Shown here: piece by piece, positions 6,529 to 11,376 of the stretch
Layout of the letters: the number at the start of each line of letters is the position of its first letter
Numbering within the stretch: position 1 is the first letter of the stretch
Source: an uncultured Eubacteriales bacterium
Lineage (GTDB): Bacteria; Bacillota; Clostridia; Peptostreptococcales; Anaerovoracaceae
Direction: 5' to 3'
NCBI GenBank assembly: GCA_900542565.1
Contig: UQOC01000065.1
Span: 1 to 11,376 of the forward strand
Length of the DNA: 11,376 nt
Position numbers and translations under genes: made by a program
The notes under the pieces: generated by a model
Database searches by the model: none
What the model was told of the DNA's origin: nothing
What the model saw: only the letters and a program-made list of their open reading frames with translations

Positions 6529-6563
6529 CAGGGGCACAGCTTGCATATGCGGCCGTCCCCCTG
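6529..6563 (-). terminator. Hairpin after the dehydrogenase gene: terminator or activator site
   Basis: On the minus strand CAGGGG-G-ACGGC pairs with GCTGT-G-CCCCTG, with one G-G mismatch and one G-U pair, followed by TTTAAAA. This fits a terminator about 57 bases past the dehydrogenase stop. The same inverted repeat, with GCATATGC at its centre (6543-6550), lies about 120 bases upstream of the sigma-54 start, the usual distance for an enhancer-binding activator. The two readings are not exclusive. Confidence 0.45.
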
Positions 6564-6620
6564 AAAGTGTGTATTTTTTTATATGGCATTATCTTTTGAC
6601 GGGTAATTATTTATACAGTC

Positions 6621-7361
6621 TCACCCAAGATACATTCCGCCGTTGACATGCAGCACCTGGCCGGTGATATAACTGGCCTTTTGGGAAGCCAGGAATACTA
6701 TGGCGGCGGCTATTTCCTCCGGCTGGCCTATGTGGCCTACGGGCAGCTTTTCCAGATAACCTTCTCTGCCTGCGGCTATCCTTTCCATTGTCATCTCAGT
6801 CTGGGTAATGCCGGGGGCCACACAGTTGAGCCGCACGCCCTGCGGCCCCAGCTCTCTTGCCAGAGTACGGGTCAGCCCCACCACAGCCGCCTTGCATGCG
6901 CTGTAGTGGCTGTAACCGGGACAGCCATAAAAGGCGTCCTGGGATACCACATTAACTACGCTTCCCCCTGCATCGATGATGAACGGCATGGCGGCATGGA
7001 GAACATTATATACACCGTCAAGATCTATGGATACGGTCCTTCGCCACTGCTGCGGCGTCATTTCAGTAAAAAGCGCTTCTTCAAATATGGCTGCGCAGTT
7101 TACGGCTATATCTATGCCGCCGGCTGCTTCCGCCAGACTGCAGACTGCTTCATCGGTCTGCTCATAACTTGCTATATCGGCAGTCCGGATATATGCTTTG
7201 CCTCCGGCTGCTCCACCGGCCCCGGCCATTTCTTCCAGCGGCCCGGCAGTACGGCCCAGTCCGAGAATGACTGCGCCTTCTTTTGCCATCTCTATGGCTG
7301 TCTGCCGGCCTATGCCGCGGCCGGCCCCTGTTATCAGGACTTTTTTGTTTTCAAACAGCAT
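6621..7361 (-). CDS. Short-chain dehydrogenase/reductase (SDR family)
   Basis: This 246-residue protein is a classical SDR of the FabG-like type, expected to interconvert an alcohol and a carbonyl using a nicotinamide cofactor in the cytoplasm. The cofactor fold shows TGAGRGIG (11-18). Arg37 after the second strand suggests NADP(H) rather than NAD. The catalytic Ser140, Tyr153 and Lys157 are present, the last two in YSACK. NCAA (88-91) replaces the usual NNAG, and the tetrad Asn position (IDLDGVY) is Asp113. The C-terminus YITGQVLHVNGG is typical. The ATG follows AAAGGAGAG. It lies 144 bases behind GRE2 on the same strand with no terminator seen between, so it probably shares the transporter-GRE2 transcript and acts on the substrate or product of that pathway. 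The substrate is not predictable. Confidence 0.9.
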   Translation of the reverse strand: MLFENKKVLITGAGRGIGRQTAIEMAKEGAVILGLGRTAGPLEEMAGAGGAAGGKAYIRTADIASYEQTDEAVCSLAEAAGGIDIAVNCAAIFEEALFTEMTPQQWRRTVSIDLDGVYNVLHAAMPFIIDAGGSVVNVVSQDAFYGCPGYSHYSACKAAVVGLTRTLARELGPQGVRLNCVAPGITQTEMTMERIAAGREGYLEKLPVGHIGQPEEIAAAIVFLASQKASYITGQVLHVNGGMYLG

Positions 7362-7505
7362 TTTTCTCTCCTTTTCTCCGGTCCTGTCCGGATGTTCTTT
7401 CCCCGGCAGAGCGGCCGGCCGTTCCCCTCCGGTGCTGCTGTCCTGGTGCCTGTCTCTCCCGCATCCGCCGCTTCCGGCAGGGGCATGCTGCCGATGGCTG
7501 CGGGT

Positions 7506-9869
7506 TCAGACGCCCTTCTGTATGGTCCGCTCTATGATATTTTCCTGTATGCTTTCCTCCAGATCCACAAAGAAAGCCGAATATCCGGCCACCCGTACCA
7601 GCAGGTTCCTGTAGTTCTCCGGATGCTCCTGCGCATCACGGAGAGTCTCATTGTCAACAACATTTAGCTGTATATGCTCGCCCTCACTGCCGAAGTGCGC
7701 TCTCAGGACCGCTTCAAGTATGTCCACGCCCTTTTCACCTCTAACTATATGAGGATCGAACCTCTGGTTCAGCAGATAGCCGCCCTGAGCGTTGCGCCGT
7801 CCTCCGGAATTTACCGACTTGACCACAGCGGTCGGGCCGTTGACATCCATGCCTATCATAGGAGAAGCGTTATCCGCCACCGGAGTAAAAGCTTTACGGC
7901 CGTCAGGCAAGGCTCCTATCATCCGGCCCAGCACCACATTGTAAGACTGGGTGGCGAACACGATGTCAAACTCTCCGCCCCTGGCGTCTGTGTACTTCTT
8001 GGCTTCCCTGTTGATGGAAGAGGCCACAAATTCCGTATATTTATCAACCTGCTCTATGTCGTTGCCGTATTTTGGCGCCCGGTTTATCAGGAGCTGCCTC
8101 ATTTCTTCCCGGCCCTCAAAGTTTGTGGCCAGCAGATCCATAAGCTGGGCCATGGTCAGGTATTTCTTATTAAATACGCATTCTTCTATGGCTGCCAGGG
8201 AATCCACCAGATTGGCCAGTCCCGTCACGCCGAAAGCTCCCCACCGGTGCGGGCAGCCTGCCTGCTGCATTACCCTGCCGTTTTCGATACAGCCCTCCAC
8301 AAAGCATGAGCCGGTGATGGTCGGGCAGGCGTAGGCATGGCATGAAACGACCTTGTCGAACATCTTGACGAACATCCTGACGAAATATTCCTGCTGGATG
8401 AGATAGGCTTCCTTGATCTGCTCAAGGGAAGCAAAATCTCTGCCTTCCCCCGTATGAGGCCCTATCTGCTTGCCTGTCACCGGATCCCGGCCATCGTTGA
8501 GCGCCAGTTCGAAAACTTTTAATGTATTGAAAAATCCTGTATTGGACTGATAGTCCGACTTGCCTGCCACGATGGCTTCAGTGCATCCTACAAGGCTGTA
8601 ATCCCTTGCCTCTTCCAGAGAGAATCCCAGCTCCTGGAGGCTGAGGATGTTGGCGCCGTCGTTGAAGAACGCCGGATGGCTGTCGCCGTTGAGGGCAACC
8701 TTCATGGCAAGGCGGAAAGTCTCCTCGTCTACATTTTCGTGGTAGCGGAAAGATATGCAGGGCTCCTTGGTCTGGAGTTCCTCCATTCCCTTTAGGATAA
8801 ACCTTGTCAGTTCATTACATGCGTCTGTTCCGTCAGGCTTTACTCCTCCCAGCACTATGTGCATGTACAGAGCGCAGCCGGGATAGGCCTCCGCTTCTCC
8901 TGCGCTTCTGAGATACCACATTTCCTCGAACCTGATCTTGAACTCGTGTAGCAGATCCATGAGATATTCTTCTGACTGTCCCTCTTCCATGGCTTTTTTG
9001 TAGAAAGGATACAGGTACTGGTCGAGCCTGCCTATGGGGTGATGATAACCGTTGTTTTCTATCATTATGGCGCAGTGGGTGATGAGCACCATCTGCAATA
9101 CCTGCTGGAATGTTTCCGGAGGGTTTTCCGGTACCAGCCGGCAGTTTTCTGCCATGGTCAGCAGCTGTCTCCTGCGCTTTTCATCCTTGCACTCTGACGC
9201 CATTTTTTCCGCCAGATCCGCATACCTGTGGGAAAAGTCTATGATGGCTTCCATGACTGTTATCATGGCCTGCCATGTGTACTTCTGGTTCATCTTTTCG
9301 ATGGTCATTTCTTCTTTTTCCAGCTCATCCAGATTTTGTCGGCACTGATCGATGTAATGGCGATAGCCGACTTTGACCATCTCAGGATAGTCTGGGTTCA
9401 TGCACATGGTGGACTGTTTAGCCACTCCTTTGGTCATGACTCCCACTTCTATGGCCTCCAGCTCTTCCTCCGTGTACTGTACGGCTGTCAGGTCCTCAAA
9501 GGTACGGCCTTCCCACTCCTTTAAGATTGCCGCCAGTTCTTCCTTTTCTTCCGGAGATACGAACTGGAAGGTATCGAACTTGCGAGTGTCCAGAATGTCG
9601 TATTCATCTCTGAGCCAGCCGGACATTTCCGGAAAGATGTTGACCGCCCGCAGCCTGGACGCGGTATGCCCTGCCAGCAGCCAGTCATCGTCTATGAAGA
9701 TCTTCTTGTTTTCCAGCACATATTTAAAAAGGTTTGCCCTGCTTATCAGGAGAGGCTCCATGGACGGTTTCCTGCAATATTCCGTCACCAGCCGCGCCCG
9801 GTCAAGGCAGACCGTTGGAGTCGTATCTCTGGCCTTGTCGACCAGCCTTGCGATTCTTTCCGATAACAT
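7506..9869 (-). CDS. Glycyl radical enzyme GRE2 (pyruvate formate-lyase-like eliminase class)
   Basis: This 787-residue enzyme is a diverged relative of GRE1: 46 of the first 76 residues agree by hand count without gaps, and both end IQKG(L/V). Its active-site loop is YSLVGCTEAIVAG, giving thiyl Cys429 and Glu431, with Thr between them and Ala after, where GRE1 has Ile and Pro. The radical loop RVAGYSAFFVDL has Gly762, again 25 residues from the end. The start is placed at the ATG of MLSERIARLVDK, aligned with GRE1's MLTERI and preceded by AAGGAGG. An in-frame GTG 18 codons upstream lies in a hairpin and is rejected. It follows the transporter and its small partner by 78 bases, linking it to the imported solute. 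No activase lies beside it in the visible operon. Function as a lyase or dehydratase is inferred; the substrate is unknown. Confidence 0.93.
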   Translation of the reverse strand: MLSERIARLVDKARDTTPTVCLDRARLVTEYCRKPSMEPLLISRANLFKYVLENKKIFIDDDWLLAGHTASRLRAVNIFPEMSGWLRDEYDILDTRKFDTFQFVSPEEKEELAAILKEWEGRTFEDLTAVQYTEEELEAIEVGVMTKGVAKQSTMCMNPDYPEMVKVGYRHYIDQCRQNLDELEKEEMTIEKMNQKYTWQAMITVMEAIIDFSHRYADLAEKMASECKDEKRRRQLLTMAENCRLVPENPPETFQQVLQMVLITHCAIMIENNGYHHPIGRLDQYLYPFYKKAMEEGQSEEYLMDLLHEFKIRFEEMWYLRSAGEAEAYPGCALYMHIVLGGVKPDGTDACNELTRFILKGMEELQTKEPCISFRYHENVDEETFRLAMKVALNGDSHPAFFNDGANILSLQELGFSLEEARDYSLVGCTEAIVAGKSDYQSNTGFFNTLKVFELALNDGRDPVTGKQIGPHTGEGRDFASLEQIKEAYLIQQEYFVRMFVKMFDKVVSCHAYACPTITGSCFVEGCIENGRVMQQAGCPHRWGAFGVTGLANLVDSLAAIEECVFNKKYLTMAQLMDLLATNFEGREEMRQLLINRAPKYGNDIEQVDKYTEFVASSINREAKKYTDARGGEFDIVFATQSYNVVLGRMIGALPDGRKAFTPVADNASPMIGMDVNGPTAVVKSVNSGGRRNAQGGYLLNQRFDPHIVRGEKGVDILEAVLRAHFGSEGEHIQLNVVDNETLRDAQEHPENYRNLLVRVAGYSAFFVDLEESIQENIIERTIQKGV

Positions 9870-9897
9870 TCTCTGGTCCTCCTTTCTTGCACAATGA

Positions 9898-9930
9898 GAC
9901 TGCCTGAAACTCCATGGTTTCACGGCAGTC
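9898..9930 (-). other. Strong hairpin between transporter subunit gene and GRE2
   Basis: On the minus strand GACTGCC-G-TGAAAC pairs with GTTTCA-GGCAGTC: 13 pairs, one bulged G and a 6-base loop CATGGA. It sits just upstream of the GRE2 ribosome binding site and has no T-run. It could be an mRNA processing or stabilising element that sets different levels of transporter and enzyme, or an attenuator. Confidence 0.6.
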
Positions 9931-9947
9931 CCGTCAATCTTGCCACG

Positions 9948-10064
9948 CTAGGCGGTGTTCTTGTCTTTTTTCTCAGACTTCAATATTTTGATGAAGCCCC
10001 ATGCAAAGCCTCCGAGATAGAAGCCGTAGTTTAAAATAGCCATGATGATCGCATCAGTAGTCAT
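9948..10064 (-). CDS. MetS-like small subunit of the NSS transporter
   Basis: This 38-residue peptide starts MTTDAIIMAILNYGFYLGGF, continues AWGFIKILKS and ends in a charged tail EKKDKNTA. It has a single membrane segment (about 5-28) with aromatic and glycine residues and a basic, presumably cytoplasmic C-terminus. This matches the plan of the MetS-type small subunits that accompany some bacterial sodium:solute symporters; in Corynebacterium, MetS is needed with MetP for methionine and alanine uptake. Position supports this: its ATG lies 11 bases after the transporter stop, with AAGGAGG (10069-10075) in the gap, so the two should be made together in the membrane. The family call rests on size, topology and position rather than a clear sequence signature. 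Confidence 0.75.
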   Translation of the reverse strand: MTTDAIIMAILNYGFYLGGFAWGFIKILKSEKKDKNTA

Positions 10065-10075
10065 AATCTGCCTCC

Positions 10076-11376
10076 TTACTGTGCATTATCCCAATGTTCA
10101 GGCGGGATCTCAGGGAAGGTTTCACCATTGAAATACTTATTTTTGACTCTTGCAGCAACTTTATCGTTGAACAGTACCGTAACTATGACGATCAGAGCAC
10201 CCTGAAGCAGGAGAGTCCCCACAGAGCTGATGCCGAACGGGTCCAGGGCAGATGCAGGATCTGCTGATATAGACTGATATACCCATGCTCCAAGTACGAA
10301 AATGCTCAGCAGCGGCGCTATGATGGTGATCGTAAGATCAAACCAGCGTCCCAGATGGAACTCGTCATATCTGTCCAGGAATTTTTCCCTGAATTTCTTT
10401 GCACCGAACTTCTTTACTGCATAGCATACGAACAATGCACCGAAGATTAGTAATGTGCCTGATACCCAGTCCTCTCTGCTCATAATATCCATATTCCAGG
10501 TGGCAGGCACGCCTATTATACAGGTCACTATACCTGTGTACCATATGGCTTTCTTTCTGGATATGCCCAGTTCCTGAAGGGCAAGGGAGACTACCGCCAC
10601 ATGGCCGAAGTTTGATGTAAGTACCGCCATGAAAAGTGCCAGGAAGAAACATATGCCGAAGAACTGTCCTCCCGGCATGGTGGCAAACAGATTCGGCAAA
10701 GCTATGAAGCAGAGTCCATTGCTGCCTGACTGCATTACTTCGTAGGAAGCTTCGGTGCCAAGAGTGGCAAACAAGGTGCAGCATATGGCGGTTGATGCCA
10801 GGATAGCTGCGGTGGTATCTGACAGTCCCGATGTAAGAGTGGTGAGGGTTATGTCTGTCTTTGGCTGAGTGTAAACAGCATAAGAAAGAATAAGTCCGAA
10901 TCCCGGTCCCATGGTCCATGCGATCTGTCCCAGAGCTTCCAGCCATGTATTGGCCCTGAACAGATAGTCAGTATCTATGTGGAAAAGGTATTGTAAGCCT
11001 TCGGAAGCACCGGAAAGGGTCAGGGACCTGACCACGATTATGACCAAACTGATGGCCAGGATAGGTATCATGACTTTCATGCTCTTTTCGATACCGCCGC
11101 TTATGCCTTTTGAAACCACAAAACAGCAGAAGGCCAGGATCACGATGAATATGACCATGGTTACCGGGTCGCGCTCAGATGTGGTGCTGAATAATTCCAC
11201 AGTGTCAACATGGGCAAATTTGTTGGTGACTGCAAACCACAGATACCTCAGTACCCATGCACATACGGTGGTAAATGTAGACATTACCATTATGACTATG
11301 GCTACCATGAACATTCCCATCCATGTACACTTTTTGCCGACAAAGTCCTTGAACGCTCCCGGCAGTCCGTGTCTGG
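10076..11376 (-). CDS. Sodium:neurotransmitter symporter family (NSS/SNF) transporter, 5' end missing
   Basis: Members of this LeuT-fold family import amino acids, amines or related solutes with sodium. About 432 residues are visible. The frame stays open to the right edge, reading HGLPGAFKDFVGKKCTWMGM before TM3, so TM1-TM2 and their sodium and substrate residues lie outside the window. An internal Met near 11320 is not the real start. Typical family segments include the TM6 region TMGPGFGLILSYAVYTQPK (family form G-x-G-x-x-x-x-Y) and a TM8 region NFGHVAVVSLALQELGISRKKA, which matches the usual helix followed by an SRKKA loop. Several further hydrophobic helices follow, ending in a hydrophilic tail at HWDNAQ. 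It heads the visible operon with the small subunit and GRE2, so it probably imports the GRE2 substrate. Specificity cannot be told without TM1. Confidence 0.93.
   Translation of the reverse strand, partial: RHGLPGAFKDFVGKKCTWMGMFMVAIVIMVMSTFTTVCAWVLRYLWFAVTNKFAHVDTVELFSTTSERDPVTMVIFIVILAFCCFVVSKGISGGIEKSMKVMIPILAISLVIIVVRSLTLSGASEGLQYLFHIDTDYLFRANTWLEALGQIAWTMGPGFGLILSYAVYTQPKTDITLTTLTSGLSDTTAAILASTAICCTLFATLGTEASYEVMQSGSNGLCFIALPNLFATMPGGQFFGICFFLALFMAVLTSNFGHVAVVSLALQELGISRKKAIWYTGIVTCIIGVPATWNMDIMSREDWVSGTLLIFGALFVCYAVKKFGAKKFREKFLDRYDEFHLGRWFDLTITIIAPLLSIFVLGAWVYQSISADPASALDPFGISSVGTLLLQGALIVIVTVLFNDKVAARVKNKYFNGETFPEIPPEHWDNAQ

Noticed and set aside
6403..6546. 47-codon minus-strand ORF ending in an ATGA overlap with the activase start
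   Set aside because: It lacks a ribosome binding site, is very rich in Lys, Arg and Ala, and spans the sigma-54 promoter, so the predicted transcript would not contain its start.
7431..7450. Second sigma-54 promoter ahead of the SDR gene (AGGCAC...CAGCA)
   Set aside because: The GG-N10-GC spacing is right, but the first T of the -24 block and both T of the -12 TTGC are missing, so it is probably chance in a GC-rich gap.
9870..9923. Upstream GTG start for GRE2 giving 805 residues
   Set aside because: The extra 18 codons lie over a stable hairpin, have no ribosome binding site and no counterpart in GRE1; the ATG at 9869 has AAGGAGG.

Overview
All supported genes read on the minus strand. The window most likely comes from an obligately anaerobic Bacillota (Clostridia) chromosome: strong AGGAGG-type ribosome binding sites, a Clostridia-like EF-Tu, a short acidic lipoprotein and two oxygen-sensitive glycyl radical enzymes (GREs) all point that way. 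The exact lineage cannot be fixed by eye; a gut-type relative of Anaerovoracaceae is only a guess.

In transcription order (right to left): a sodium-coupled NSS/SNF-family transporter (5' end beyond the right edge), a 38-residue MetS-like partner peptide, a first GRE (GRE2, 787 aa) and a short-chain dehydrogenase form one likely operon. A possible terminator follows, then a near-consensus sigma-54 promoter directly ahead of a GRE-activating radical SAM enzyme, which overlaps the start of a second GRE (GRE1, 785 aa). Both GREs carry the thiyl cysteine, the eliminase-type Glu two residues later and the C-terminal glycyl radical loop, but only one activase is visible, so it probably serves both. 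The locus looks like an uptake and radical-cleavage pathway for an amino acid, amine or similar small solute; the substrate cannot be read from the sequence.

Downstream lie a possible 24-codon ORF, a 683-base gene-poor gap, a small lipoprotein gene with its own terminator, and a monocistronic tuf gene with its own extended -10 promoter and terminator.

The most unusual signal is non-coding. Two elements, one left of tuf (98-300) and one between the lipoprotein gene and GRE1 (2735-2937), are each exactly 203 bases long. Each is built from four GTTCTC-N24-GAGAAC units whose boxes sit at fixed 30, 22 and 33 base steps. The two copies are in opposite orientation, share box geometry and end sequences, and differ in most of the bases between. 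A 39-base tandem repeat that re-uses the element's end sequence abuts the left copy and runs off the window.
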